From Aeromicrobium flavum (lineage in GTDB: Bacteria > Actinomycetota > Actinomycetes > Propionibacteriales > Nocardioidaceae), in the NCBI RefSeq assembly GCF_007992115.1, contig NZ_BJZQ01000005.1, positions 1-64,000 on the forward strand: a stretch of 64,000 nucleotides of DNA, written 5' to 3'. Below are positions 56,183 through 64,000 of this stretch, in pieces (position 1 is the stretch's first letter; each line of letters opens with the position of its first letter). Made by a program: the position numbers and the translations under genes. Under the pieces are notes generated by a model that had not been told where the DNA came from, ran no database searches, and worked only from the letters and a program-made list of their open reading frames with translations.

Positions 56183-56584
56183 GTGCCCGACGATCTCGTC
56201 CTCGCCGCCGGTGCCGTGATCACCGACGACCGCGGCCGCCTGCTGCTGGTCCTGCGTGGCCGCGAGCCCGGACGCGGACTGTGGTCGGTGCCCGGCGGCA
56301 AGGTCGAGCCGGGGGAGTCACTCGAGGACGCCACCGTGCGCGAGGTCCTCGAGGAGACCGGGCTCGCGATCACGGTGGGCCGTGAGCTCTGGACCGTCCG
56401 CGTGCCCACCGGCGACGGGCGTGAGTACGAGATCCACGACTTCGCCGCCACCGTCGTCGGTGGCGTGCTGCAGGCCGGCGACGACGCCTCCGAGGCAGCA
56501 TGGTTCGCGCCGGAGGACCTCGACGGCCTCCCGCTCGTGGATTCGCTGCTCGACCTGCTGCGCACGACGGGACTAGGGTCGTGA
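56183..56584 (+). CDS. NUDIX hydrolase
   Basis: 133 residues from the GTG at 56183. Complete Nudix box (GGKVEPGESLEDATVREVLEETGL, residues about 38-60) with the metal-binding Glu residues present. Hydrolyses a nucleoside diphosphate derivative, perhaps an oxidised nucleotide. GAGGAT 6 nt upstream is a poor -10; no clear RBS. Confidence 0.9.
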   Translation: MPDDLVLAAGAVITDDRGRLLLVLRGREPGRGLWSVPGGKVEPGESLEDATVREVLEETGLAITVGRELWTVRVPTGDGREYEIHDFAATVVGGVLQAGDDASEAAWFAPEDLDGLPLVDSLLDLLRTTGLGS

Positions 56585-56613
56585 ACCGATCTCGGTGACC
56601 CGAAGGAGTGTCC

Positions 56614-57258
56614 ATGGAACCGATCGTCCGCGTCCAGAACTTCATGGTCTCCAGCGACGGCTTCGGCAGTGGCGAGGGACAGAGCCTCGAGCGCCCCTTC
56701 GGCCACGCCGACCCCGCGGTCCTGGCCGGCTGGGCCGGGGCGACGGCCCACTGGCCCAACCGCACCGAACCCGGCGGCACGTACGGCCTCGACGACTACT
56801 TCACCCGCGACTTCAGCAACAACATCGGTGCCGAGATCATGGGCCGCAACAAGTTCGGGCCGCAGCGGGGCCCGTGGGAGGATCACGACTGGCAGGGCTG
56901 GTGGGGCGACGAGCCGCCGTTCCACACGCCGGTGTTCGTCCTCACCCACCACGAGCGCCCGTCGTTCTCGCTCGGTGAGACCACCTTCCACTTCGTCGAC
57001 GCGTCGCCGGTGGAGGCGCTGTCGCAGGCCCTGCGGGCCGCGGGCGGCAAGGACGTCCGCATCGGCGGTGGGGTGCAGACCGTGCGCGAGTTCCTCGACG
57101 CCGACCTCATCGACACGATGCACTGCGCCGTGGTCGACGTCGAGATCGGCCGCGGCGAGCGGCTGTGGAACAGCCCCGACGACCTGCTCGACCGGTTCCA
57201 CCTCGAGAAGATCCCCAGCCCCAGCGGCGTGGTGCACCACCTCTTCTGGCGACGCTGA
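56614..57258 (+). CDS. RibD-C/dihydrofolate-reductase-like protein
   Basis: 214 residues from ATG 56614 (GAAGGAG 5-6 bp upstream; GTG 56608 also possible). RibD C-terminal fold: VQNFMVSSDGFGSGEGQSLE, EIMGRNKFGPQRGPW, PVFVLTHHERPSF and the NADPH loop DVRIGGGVQTVREFLDADLIDTMHCAVV. Actinobacterial YwjB/YyaP-like reductases of unknown substrate. Confidence 0.88.
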   Translation: MEPIVRVQNFMVSSDGFGSGEGQSLERPFGHADPAVLAGWAGATAHWPNRTEPGGTYGLDDYFTRDFSNNIGAEIMGRNKFGPQRGPWEDHDWQGWWGDEPPFHTPVFVLTHHERPSFSLGETTFHFVDASPVEALSQALRAAGGKDVRIGGGVQTVREFLDADLIDTMHCAVVDVEIGRGERLWNSPDDLLDRFHLEKIPSPSGVVHHLFWRR

Positions 57259-57275
57259 GCCGATCCGCCCCTCAG

Positions 57276-57337
57276 CACTTTTTGGAACGGGATCCACCTC
57301 GAATCCTCGACGCGAGGTGGATCCAGTTCCAAAAGTG
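57276..57337. repeat. Large near-perfect inverted repeat (about 25-bp arms)
   Basis: The left arm 57276-57301 (CACTTTTTGGAACGG then GATCCACCTCG) pairs with the right arm 57313-57337, with one base mismatch and one bulged A/T; the loop is 11 nt and the left arm starts 17 bp past a stop codon. The stem could act as a terminator, although it ends in AAAAGTG rather than a T-run on the forward strand. Symmetry of this length suggests a dispersed intergenic element or a bidirectional terminator. Confidence 0.75.
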
Positions 57338-57420
57338 GCGATCCGCCGCGACTCGGGGGCTGCCGGTATCCCGCGGACCGCCCCCGGCTCATGGTGAGGT
57401 GAGCACAGGAGGCGGGTCCG

Positions 57421-58413
57421 ATGGCCGTCGAGTACTACGTCGCGTGGTGGAACCTGGAGAACCTGTTCGACGAGGAGAACGCGCCGCCCGAGCGACGCAC
57501 CGACAAGGTCCGGCGCGCGCTGGGAGACGACCTGGTCGGATGGACGCCCGCCCTGCGCGACCGCAAGGTCGACCAGCTGGCCTCGGTGATCGCACAGATG
57601 AACCGGGGAGCGGGGCCCGATCTGCTGGGCGTCTGCGAGGTCGAGAACCGCTTCGTGCTCGAGCTGCTCGTCGCCGAGCTGGCGCAGCGGCTGGGCGGCC
57701 GCTCCTACGGGATCGCCCACGCCGACACCGACGACGCACGCGGCATCGACGTCGCGTTCCTCTACGACACCGACCGGTTCGAGGTGCCTCCCGGCGAGAC
57801 GTTCTTCCACGTCGTCATGCGCCGCAACGCCACCCGCGAGCTGGTCCAGGTGAACTTCCGCACGCGGCACGGCGGCAGGACGTGGGCGGTCTTCGGCAAC
57901 CACTGGCCCTCCCGCAGCGGCGGCCAGTTCGAGTCGGCGGGCTACCGGCACATCGCCGGCGAGACACTCGCCTACTTCCACGAGCGGGTGCTGGAGGTGC
58001 ACGGTCCCGAGACGCCCGTGCTGGTGATGGGCGACTTCAACGACGAGCCGTTCGACGTGTCCCTCGTGACGCACGCGCTGAGCACCCGCCAGCGCAACCG
58101 CGTCCTGAACGCCGAGATCCCGTTGCTGTGGAACCTGTCGTGGCCGCTGATCGGCGGCCGCGGCGGCCAGCCGGACGGCACCTTCTACTTCCAGAACCAG
58201 CCGAACCTGCTCGACCAGTTCCTCGTGAACCGCGCGATGGCCGATGCGCCTCTGCGCGCCGACGAGACGTCCGTCGAGATCCTGCGGTTCCCGGGCACGT
58301 CCGACGACGGCGACTATCCGCGCCCCGTCCCGTTCGGCGGCATGGGGCACGCAATCGACGAGGACGGGTTCTCCGACCACTTCCCCCTCGGGATGCGGGT
58401 GACCGAGGCGTAG
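57421..58413 (+). CDS. Endonuclease/exonuclease/phosphatase-family protein
   Basis: 330 residues; ATG with AGGAGG about 7 bp upstream. EEP metal-phosphatase motifs in order: WNLENLFDEEN, DLLGVCEVEN (metal Glu), FGNHWPSRSGG, LVMGDFNDEPFD, and the terminal SDHFPLG His. Begins directly at the catalytic fold, without a signal peptide. Cleaves phosphodiesters of DNA, lipids or nucleotides; substrate unknown. Confidence 0.9.
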   Translation: MAVEYYVAWWNLENLFDEENAPPERRTDKVRRALGDDLVGWTPALRDRKVDQLASVIAQMNRGAGPDLLGVCEVENRFVLELLVAELAQRLGGRSYGIAHADTDDARGIDVAFLYDTDRFEVPPGETFFHVVMRRNATRELVQVNFRTRHGGRTWAVFGNHWPSRSGGQFESAGYRHIAGETLAYFHERVLEVHGPETPVLVMGDFNDEPFDVSLVTHALSTRQRNRVLNAEIPLLWNLSWPLIGGRGGQPDGTFYFQNQPNLLDQFLVNRAMADAPLRADETSVEILRFPGTSDDGDYPRPVPFGGMGHAIDEDGFSDHFPLGMRVTEA

Positions 58414-58416
58414 CGT
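58411..58416 (+). promoter_or_regulatory. Candidate -10 box, leaderless VOC gene
   Basis: TAGCGT, overlapping the upstream stop, ends 6 nt before the ATG at 58423. Confidence 0.4.
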
Positions 58417-58422
58417 GGACGC

Positions 58423-58785
58423 ATGGCCGACCTCGCCACGCCCAACCTCCCGTCCCGCGACTTCTCGCACACGGCCGACTTCTATGCGCGCCTGGGCTTC
58501 ACGCCCTCGTACCGCGACGACGGATGGATGATCCTGGTGCGGGGCGACCTCCAGCTGGAGTTCTTCCCCGACCCCGACCTGGATCCCGCCCGGAGCTCGT
58601 TCGGGTCCTGCCTGCGACTGGACGACGTCGACGCCTTCCACCGCGTCTGCGTGGAGGCGGGCGTGCAGGACTGCACGACGGGGTTCCCGCGCCTGCACCC
58701 ACCGGTCCGTGAGGCCTCGGGACTGAGGATCGGCGCCCTCCTCGACCCCGACGGGAATCTGCTGCGCCTCGTCGAGAACGCGTAG
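58423..58785 (+). CDS. VOC/bleomycin-resistance-like protein
   Basis: 120 residues: NLPSRDFSHTADFYARLGFTPSYRDDGWMILVRGDLQLEFFPDPDLDP and LLDPDGNLLRLVEN are typical of BLMA/BlmT-type glyoxalase-fold binders. Likely binds a glycopeptide-like drug or other small molecule. Leaderless start inferred. Confidence 0.88.
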   Translation: MADLATPNLPSRDFSHTADFYARLGFTPSYRDDGWMILVRGDLQLEFFPDPDLDPARSSFGSCLRLDDVDAFHRVCVEAGVQDCTTGFPRLHPPVREASGLRIGALLDPDGNLLRLVENA

Positions 58786-58855
58786 ACCCCGCGTGGCGTA
58801 ACGTGCACGCACAGACGACGCGGCCCCCGTGTCGATCCGGTGCAAGAGGCGGAGG

Positions 58856-59575
58856 ATGACGACCGAATCGCAGTCCGAACAGCCCGTGCGTGCTCAGGTT
58901 CCGCCGGCGCTCGACCTGGCCCAGATCGTGCTCGAGCTGCACGAGACGCACGACAGCGAGCACACCATCGAGCGCGTCGCGTCGTACGCGGTCACCGCCG
59001 TCGCCTGTGACGACGCCGGCGTGATGATCTCCCTGGGCCGCAACCGGGTGGAGACGGCGGGTGCGACCGGCGAGAAGGTCCACCGGGCGCACGAGCTGCA
59101 GATCGAGTTCGACGAGGGGCCGTGCCTGGACGTGCTCGAGCACCCGGACCGGATCCATCGGGTCTCCGACACCACGACGGACCCGCGCTGGCCACGCTGG
59201 GGAGCTGCGGTCGCCGGGCTGGGGTACCGCAGCGTCGTCAGCGTGCCGCTGGCGAAGAAGGGTCACGGGTACGGGTCGCTGAACGCCTACGCCGAGCGGG
59301 CGCAGGCGTTCGACGCCGACGACGTGGCCGTCATGACGATCCTCGCCCGCCACGCCTCGGCGGCGCTGACCGTCACCCACGACCTCGAGGGGCTGCGCAA
59401 GGCGGTCGACGCGCGCAAGCTCATCGGGATCGCGATGGGGATGATCATGGAGCGCTACGACATCGACGCCGACCGCGCGTTCCACGTCCTGCGCCGGCTC
59501 TCGCAGGCCGAGAACGTCAAGCTGCGCGAGGTGGCGCGCCAGGTGGTCGAGCGTCGGGGCCTGCCGGCGGAGTGA
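58856..59575 (+). CDS. GAF-ANTAR regulator
   Basis: 239 residues from ATG 58856 (AAGAGG 6 bp upstream). The GAF domain (about 20-165: DSEHTIERVASYAVTAVACDDAGVMISL, GLGYRSVVSVPLAKKGHGYGSLNAYAER) senses a ligand or redox state. The C-terminal ANTAR domain (about 175-235: ARKLIGIAMGMIMERYDIDADRAFHVLRRLSQ) binds RNA hairpins to prevent termination. Common in actinobacteria; target RNA unknown. Confidence 0.92.
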   Translation: MTTESQSEQPVRAQVPPALDLAQIVLELHETHDSEHTIERVASYAVTAVACDDAGVMISLGRNRVETAGATGEKVHRAHELQIEFDEGPCLDVLEHPDRIHRVSDTTTDPRWPRWGAAVAGLGYRSVVSVPLAKKGHGYGSLNAYAERAQAFDADDVAVMTILARHASAALTVTHDLEGLRKAVDARKLIGIAMGMIMERYDIDADRAFHVLRRLSQAENVKLREVARQVVERRGLPAE

Positions 59576-59588
59576 CTCTGCGGGCTGG

Positions 59589-61166
59589 CTACCCCTTCCC
59601 CTTGCCCTTGCCCTTGCCCTTCGGCTTGCCGCTGTTGTTGCCCTTGCCCTGGTTGGGGTTGCTCTTGGTGCCGCCCCCGGAGCTCTTCGAGGTGCCACCG
59701 GAGCCGGCCCCCGAGCCGGAGGTCGAACCGGCGGAGCCGCCGGCCGTCGCGGGGGCCGGGGGAGCCACCGCGACCGACAACGTGAGGGTGGCCCCGTCCG
59801 GCAGCCGCCCGGACTTGTCGAGGGCGACGACCTCGCCGGTGTCGCCGGTGCGCGTCACGTCCTTGCGGCGGACCACGAACCCACGCTTCTCCAGGGCGGC
59901 CGCCGCCTTCGCGTAGGGCGTGCCGATCACCGAGCCGGCCGAGACCCGCACCTTGCCCGAGACCACCGAGAGCTCGACCGGCTCGTCGTCGGCGCTCTCG
60001 CTCCCGGCCGCCGGCGTCTGCTCGACGACCTCGCCCCGGGTCTGGTTGGGGACGTCCACGATCTTGGTGCGCGGCGTGAAGCCGGCGTCCCGGATCTCGG
60101 CGGTCGCGTCGTCGACGCTCATCCCGACGACGTCCGGCACGACCGGCGGACCGCCGAACAGCAGCTCGCGGGCTCCGAGAAGGGCCAACAGGGCCAGGAC
60201 CGCTGCGACGGCCGCGTAGACGCCCACCGGTCGGCGCCGCCGCGGCGGGTCCGACGGGGGCACGGGCGTGACGGTGGTGCGGGGCGCGGCCGAGGCGGTC
60301 CGCGGTGCAGGCACCGGCATCTCGAAGGTCTCCGGCAGGTCGATCGACCCGGCGGCGCCGATGGCCGCCGCCGCTCGGGCCACGTCGGCCGCCGTGGCGG
60401 GCCGGTCCTTCGGATCCTTCGCGGTCATGCCCTCGATGAGCCGCTGGACGTCGGCCGGAACGCCCTCGTCGAAGGGCGGCAGGTCGTCGTGGAGGTGCGC
60501 CATCGCGGTGGCGATGTGCGTCTCGCGCCGGAACGGTGACGTGCCGCTGAGGCAGTGGAAGGCCACGACGCCCAACGAGTACAGGTCGGACTGCGGCGTC
60601 GCCGAGCGTCCGCGGACCTGCTCGGGACTGATGTAGTCGGTCGTCCCGACGAGGGAGCCGGTGTCGGTCAGCGGCTCACTGGTGTCGGCCTGCGCGATGC
60701 CGAAGTCGACCAGCACGGTGCGGCCGGCCGGGGTGAGCATGATGTTCGCGGGCTTGAGGTCGCGGTGGACGATGCCCGCGTCGTGGGCGGCCTGCAGCCC
60801 CTCGGCCACCTGCTGCACGACGGACATGACCTGGTCCGCCGGCATCGGACCGCGATCCTTGAGCAGCTCCGAGAGCGACCGGCCCTCGACGTACTGCATG
60901 ACGATGTACGACGAGCCGTCCGCGGCGGGGTCGGCCTCCTCGTAGTCGAAGACCTGCGCGACGCCGGGATGGTGGATCGACGCGGCCAGGTGGGCCTCGC
61001 TGCGCATGCGCGCGCGGGCCACCTCGTCGGCGCCCTGATCCGCCCGCATCACCTTGACGGCCACGGTCCGGCCGAGGCGCGTGTCGATGGCGCGATGCAC
61101 GGCTCCCATCCCGCCGGAGCCGATCACCTCGTCCAGCTCGTAGCGCTGGTTCAGTTGCACGGCCAT
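59589..61166 (-). CDS. PASTA-type Ser/Thr protein kinase
   Basis: 525 residues. Kinase domain 9-270: Gly-rich GSGGMGAV, Lys38, HRDLKPAN at 134-141, DFG at 154-156, and the TDYISPEQ activation end. Linker, membrane span (about 320-345), two PASTA repeats (about 345-410, 410-472), then a low-complexity tail of Gly/Ser and Lys-Gly. Only two PASTA repeats are present, versus four in PknB. The start follows TAGGGT by 6 nt (61173-61178), suggesting a leaderless message. The tail ends in a GKGKGKGKGKG run coded by hexanucleotide repeats. Confidence 0.93.
   Translation of the reverse strand: MAVQLNQRYELDEVIGSGGMGAVHRAIDTRLGRTVAVKVMRADQGADEVARARMRSEAHLAASIHHPGVAQVFDYEEADPAADGSSYIVMQYVEGRSLSELLKDRGPMPADQVMSVVQQVAEGLQAAHDAGIVHRDLKPANIMLTPAGRTVLVDFGIAQADTSEPLTDTGSLVGTTDYISPEQVRGRSATPQSDLYSLGVVAFHCLSGTSPFRRETHIATAMAHLHDDLPPFDEGVPADVQRLIEGMTAKDPKDRPATAADVARAAAAIGAAGSIDLPETFEMPVPAPRTASAAPRTTVTPVPPSDPPRRRRPVGVYAAVAAVLALLALLGARELLFGGPPVVPDVVGMSVDDATAEIRDAGFTPRTKIVDVPNQTRGEVVEQTPAAGSESADDEPVELSVVSGKVRVSAGSVIGTPYAKAAAALEKRGFVVRRKDVTRTGDTGEVVALDKSGRLPDGATLTLSVAVAPPAPATAGGSAGSTSGSGAGSGGTSKSSGGGTKSNPNQGKGNNSGKPKGKGKGKGKG
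59593..59622. repeat. Hexanucleotide simple repeat (CCCTTG/C) x5 at the kinase 3' end
   Basis: Five 6-bp units CCCTT[G/C] code for the alternating Lys-Gly C-terminus. Slippage would add or remove whole Lys-Gly pairs without a frameshift. Confidence 0.75.
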
Positions 61167-61172
61167 GCCGCA

Positions 61173-61178
61173 ACCCTA
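61173..61178 (-). promoter_or_regulatory. Candidate -10 box, leaderless kinase
   Basis: On the reverse strand TAGGGT ends 6 nt before the ATG at 61166. Confidence 0.4.
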
Positions 61179-61287
61179 AGTCGCGGGTGGGGGCGGTGCA
61201 TGACGATGGGGGTGGGTCCGCCGTGGCCCGTCGTTAGGATGAGGGGTCGTCCCACCCGTCACTTCCCGCGCACGAACGGACTCCTTC

Positions 61288-62799
61288 ATGTCGTTGCCCG
61301 CGCCCTCGCGCGTCCCCGAGTCCGACCAGGTCCACTCGGTCCGCGCGGCGCTGCGGTCGCCGCGCCTCCTGCGCACCGAGGTGCTCGCCGGGCTCGTCGT
61401 GGCCCTGGCCCTGATCCCCGAGGCGATCTCGTTCTCGATCATCGCCGGCGTCGACCCCCAGGTGGGCCTCTTCGCCTCGTTCACGATGGCGGTGACCGTG
61501 GCCATCCTGGGCGGCCGACCGGCGATGATCTCGGCGGCCACCGGTGCCGTGGCCCTCGTCGTCGCACCCGTCATGCGCGACCACGGCTTCGACCACCTGG
61601 TCGCCACCGTCCTGCTCGGCGGGCTGATCCAGATCGTGCTCGCGGTCGCCGGCGTCGCGAGGCTCATGCGCTTCATCCCGCGCTCGGTCATGATCGGCTT
61701 CGTCAACTCGCTGGCACTCCTGATCCTCGTGGCGCAGGTCCCGCACCTCGTCGACGTCCCGTGGCTCGTCTACCCGATGATCGTCGGCGGTCTGCTCGTC
61801 ATCGTCCTGCTGCCGAGGATCACGACCGTGGTCCCGGCCCCACTGGTCGCGATCGTCATCCTCACCGCGATCACCGTGGTCGCCGCGCTCCAGGTGCCCG
61901 ACGTCGGCGACGAGGGCGAGCTGCCCAGCAGCCTGCCCTCCCTGTTCACGCCCGACGTCCCGCTGACGCTCGAGACGCTGCGGATCATCGCGCCGTATGC
62001 GCTGGGCATGGCGCTGGTCGGGATCATGGAGTCGCTCATGACCGCCAAGCTGGTCGACGACATCACCGACACCCACTCGGACAAGACCCGCGAGACGTGG
62101 GGCCAGGGCGTCGCGAACGTGGTCACGGGGCTCTTCGGCGGCATGGGCGGCTGCGCGATGATCGGCCAGACCATGATCAACGTGAAGGTCTCAGGTGCCC
62201 GCACGCGGATCTCGACCTTCCTGGCCGGCGTCTTCCTGCTGATCCTGGTCGTCGGCTTCGGCGACGTGGTCGCCACGATCCCCATGGCCGCGCTGGTCGC
62301 CGTCATGATCATGGTCGCGGTCGGCACCTTCGACTGGCACAGCGTCCGCCCGTCGACCCTGCGCCGGATGCCCCGCAGCGAGACCCTCGTGATGCTCACG
62401 ACCGTCGCGGTCGTCGTGGCCACCGAGAATCTCGCCATCGGTGTCGTCGTCGGCGTGGTGGTCGCCTCGGTGATGTTCGCGCGACGGGTCGCCCACTTCA
62501 CCCAGGTGATCGACGTGGCCCATCCCGACGAGCGCACCCGCGTGTACAAGGTCGTGGGCGAACTGTTCTTCGCCTCGAGCAACGACCTCGTCTACCAGTT
62601 CGACTACGCCGGCGACCCGGAGAACATCGTCATCGACCTGTCCGACTCGCACGTCTGGGACGCGTCCAGCGTCGCCGCGCTCGACGCGATCGAGACGAAG
62701 TACGCCGCCAAGGGCAAGACCGTCACGATCGAGGGGCTCAACCGGGCGAGTCAGGACCGGCACGAGCGCCTCGCCGGCCGACTGGACGGCGCGCCCTAG
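61288..62799 (+). CDS. SulP-family anion transporter with STAS domain
   Basis: 503 residues with 10-12 spans. SulP entry ALRSPRLLRTEVLAGLVVALALIPEAISFSIIAGVDPQVGLFASF, then RFIPRSVMIGFVNSLALLILVAQV; the C-terminal STAS domain (about 405-500) is YKVVGELFFASSNDLVYQFDYAGDPENIVIDLSDSHVWDASSVAALDAI. Transports sulfate, bicarbonate or a dicarboxylate; substrate undecided. It is about 120 bp from the divergent kinase gene. Confidence 0.92.
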   Translation: MSLPAPSRVPESDQVHSVRAALRSPRLLRTEVLAGLVVALALIPEAISFSIIAGVDPQVGLFASFTMAVTVAILGGRPAMISAATGAVALVVAPVMRDHGFDHLVATVLLGGLIQIVLAVAGVARLMRFIPRSVMIGFVNSLALLILVAQVPHLVDVPWLVYPMIVGGLLVIVLLPRITTVVPAPLVAIVILTAITVVAALQVPDVGDEGELPSSLPSLFTPDVPLTLETLRIIAPYALGMALVGIMESLMTAKLVDDITDTHSDKTRETWGQGVANVVTGLFGGMGGCAMIGQTMINVKVSGARTRISTFLAGVFLLILVVGFGDVVATIPMAALVAVMIMVAVGTFDWHSVRPSTLRRMPRSETLVMLTTVAVVVATENLAIGVVVGVVVASVMFARRVAHFTQVIDVAHPDERTRVYKVVGELFFASSNDLVYQFDYAGDPENIVIDLSDSHVWDASSVAALDAIETKYAAKGKTVTIEGLNRASQDRHERLAGRLDGAP

Positions 62800-62809
62800 A
62801 GTCGTGGTC

Positions 62810-63619
62810 GTGACCCTCGATCTGCCCGCCGTCGGCTTCGGCACCTACCAGCTCAACGGCCTGGTGGCCGTCGAGGCCATCGGCTCGGCGCTGGACGCCG
62901 GCTACCGCCTCCTCGACTCGGCGATGAACTACGAGAACGAAGGCGCCGTCGGCGCGGCCGTCCGGCGCTCCGGCGTGCCCCGCGACGAGGTCATCGTCAC
63001 CTCCAAGCTGCCCGGTCGGCACCACGCGTACGCGCAGGCGGTCACCTCCGTCGAGGAGAGCGTCCTGCGTACGGCCCTGGACCACCTGGACCTGCACCTG
63101 ATCCACTGGCCGAACCCGTCCCACGACCTGTACGTCGAGGCGTGGCAGGCGCTGATCGACGCCCGCGAGCGCGGGCTGGTGCGCGAGATCGGGGTGTGCA
63201 ACTTCCTGCCCGAGCACCTCGACCGGCTCGAGCGCGAGACCGGGGTGGTCCCGGCCGTCAACCAGATCGAGCTGCACCCGTACTTCCCGCAGGTCGAGGC
63301 GCTCGAGGACCACCGCAGGCGGGGGATCGCCGTCGAGGCATGGAGCCCGCTGGGCCGCAAGAGCGACCTGCTCGTCAACCCGGTCGTCACCGAGATCGCC
63401 GCGCAGCACGACGTGACGCCCGCCGAGGCGGTCCTCGCGTGGCATGCCGCGATCGGCACGGTGCCGCTGCCCAAGTCCGCCGATCCCGGGCGGCAGCGCC
63501 TGAACCTGGCCGCCGTGGCGATCGCGCTCGACCCGGCGGAGGTCGATCGGCTCACGGCACTGGGACGTCCCGACGGCCGCCTCTTCGGCGGTGACCCCGC
63601 CGTCTGGATCGAGGACTGA
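62810..63619 (+). CDS. Aldo/keto reductase (2,5-diketo-gluconate-reductase type)
   Basis: 269 residues from GTG 62810; GTG 62804 also in frame. TAGAGT with a 7-nt gap favours 62810 as a leaderless start. AKR tetrad: Asp and Tyr in RLLDSAMNYENEGAVG, Lys in VTSKLPGRHH, His in LIHWPNPSHD; the NADPH end is TVPLPKSADPGRQRLNLA. Short AKR of the DkgB/GCY1 type. Substrate unknown. Confidence 0.92.
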   Translation: MTLDLPAVGFGTYQLNGLVAVEAIGSALDAGYRLLDSAMNYENEGAVGAAVRRSGVPRDEVIVTSKLPGRHHAYAQAVTSVEESVLRTALDHLDLHLIHWPNPSHDLYVEAWQALIDARERGLVREIGVCNFLPEHLDRLERETGVVPAVNQIELHPYFPQVEALEDHRRRGIAVEAWSPLGRKSDLLVNPVVTEIAAQHDVTPAEAVLAWHAAIGTVPLPKSADPGRQRLNLAAVAIALDPAEVDRLTALGRPDGRLFGGDPAVWIED

Positions 63620-63630
63620 GCCACGGATCG

Positions 63631-64000
63631 ATGACCCCGACCCGCACCGTCCTGCTGGTCCTGCTCGCCGCGACCGCCCTGCGCCTGCCGTTCCTCGGCG
63701 TCCTGCCGAGCCCGGACGAGGCGGGACTGCTGATCATCGGCGAGCAGTGGACGCCGGGGGACTCCCTCTACGGCGACTACTGGGTCGACCGGCCGCCCCT
63801 GCTGGTCGCCCTGACGGCTCTCGCGGCGCACGCCGGGGGAGTGGTGGCCCTGCGCCTCATCGGTCTGCTCGCCGTCGTGGTCACGGTCGTCGCGTGCTCC
63901 GCCGCGGCCGGACGGGTGGCCGGCGACCGGGCCGCACGCTGGGCCGCGGCCGCGGCCGCCGTCCTGACCGTCAGCCCGTGGTTGGGTGCCGACCGCGTGA
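63631..64000 (+). CDS. GT39-like membrane glycosyltransferase, 3' end outside window
   Basis: 123 residues visible and no stop before the window end. Signal-anchor-like first span (TVLLVLLAATALRLPFLG), then SPDEAGLLIIGEQWTPGDSLYGDYWVDRPPLLVAL with the acidic DE pair and DRPP segment of GT39/ArnT-type lipid-sugar glycosyltransferases, then further spans. Starts at ATG 63631, 11 bp after the aldo/keto reductase stop. Exact family uncertain because only the N-terminal quarter is seen. Confidence 0.72.
   Translation, partial: MTPTRTVLLVLLAATALRLPFLGVLPSPDEAGLLIIGEQWTPGDSLYGDYWVDRPPLLVALTALAAHAGGVVALRLIGLLAVVVTVVACSAAAGRVAGDRAARWAAAAAAVLTVSPWLGADRV

Overview
The window is very GC-rich with dense, often overlapping genes. 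It looks like an actinobacterium, most likely of the Nocardioidaceae type (Aeromicrobium or Nocardioides-like; this is inference). Supporting signs are arsenate reductases of the mycothiol/mycoredoxin class, a complete GlgE-type alpha-glucan pathway, an ANTAR regulator, a PASTA kinase, and many genes whose start codon lies only 6-7 nt after a TANNNT -10 box (leaderless transcripts).

Positions 1 to about 27,360 look like a detoxification island. Its right edge is marked by a 3'-end fragment of a tRNA gene (about 27,321-27,356) followed by a strong terminator. Composition also looks lower in GC there than to the right (two single 60-base lines counted by hand: 38/60 GC at 7,681 versus 47/60 at 35,881). 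Sub-modules:
(1) 1-10,997, arsenic plus phosphate: thioredoxin reductase (partial), ArsR, an ars-linked flavoprotein with a Cys-rich tail, a second ArsR, an HTH-ArsC fusion, pstSCAB coupled to an atypical response regulator in the reverse direction, a second ArsC, an ArsN/PAT-like acetyltransferase and an ArsO-like flavoprotein. The two divergent control regions carry similar pairs of ArsR-like operators. No arsenite pump (ArsB/Acr3) lies in the window.
(2) 11,287-16,448 (reverse): rhodanese, a persulfide dioxygenase/rhodanese-like protein, a TauE/SafE exporter, an MmpL transporter and a tiny Cys-rich protein. 16,671-21,692 (forward): thioredoxin, DUF302, a CstR-like persulfide sensor, DUF2243, CtaG, CydA and CydB in one tightly overlapping operon. 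Three ATAC/ACAC-N8-GTAT operators lie between the two arms. I read this as a sulfide/persulfide defence unit that includes a bd-type oxidase.
(3) 21,797-22,919: an ECF-type promoter, a DUF2892 membrane protein and an ECF sigma factor fused to a zinc-finger anti-sigma domain.
(4) 23,099-25,769 (reverse): ArsR-rhodanese sensor, a CPVC membrane protein, a DsbA-like protein and CcdA, i.e. an envelope thiol relay. 25,947-27,032: a NiCoT metal transporter.

From about 27,400 on the sequence looks like ordinary chromosome: an AraC regulator divergent from a Baeyer-Villiger monooxygenase, a DUF309 protein, then a 16-kb co-directional glycogen/trehalose cluster (malQ, glgX, treY, an aldo/keto reductase, treZ, glgE, treS, mak, glgB). 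This cluster can take storage glucan to trehalose (GlgX/TreY/TreZ) and return trehalose to glucan (TreS-Mak-GlgE-GlgB). It is followed by an SGNH hydrolase, a phosphoribosyltransferase, an ABC exporter pair and a series of mostly single-gene housekeeping or stress units (TIGR01777 epimerase, a BtuF-like protein, a PGPGW protein, LLM oxidoreductase, DUF4260, MOSC, PPOX, NUDIX, RibD-like, EEP, VOC, GAF-ANTAR, a PASTA kinase, SulP, an aldo/keto reductase). The window ends inside a GT39-like membrane protein.

All calls come from reading the sequence; no database search was run.
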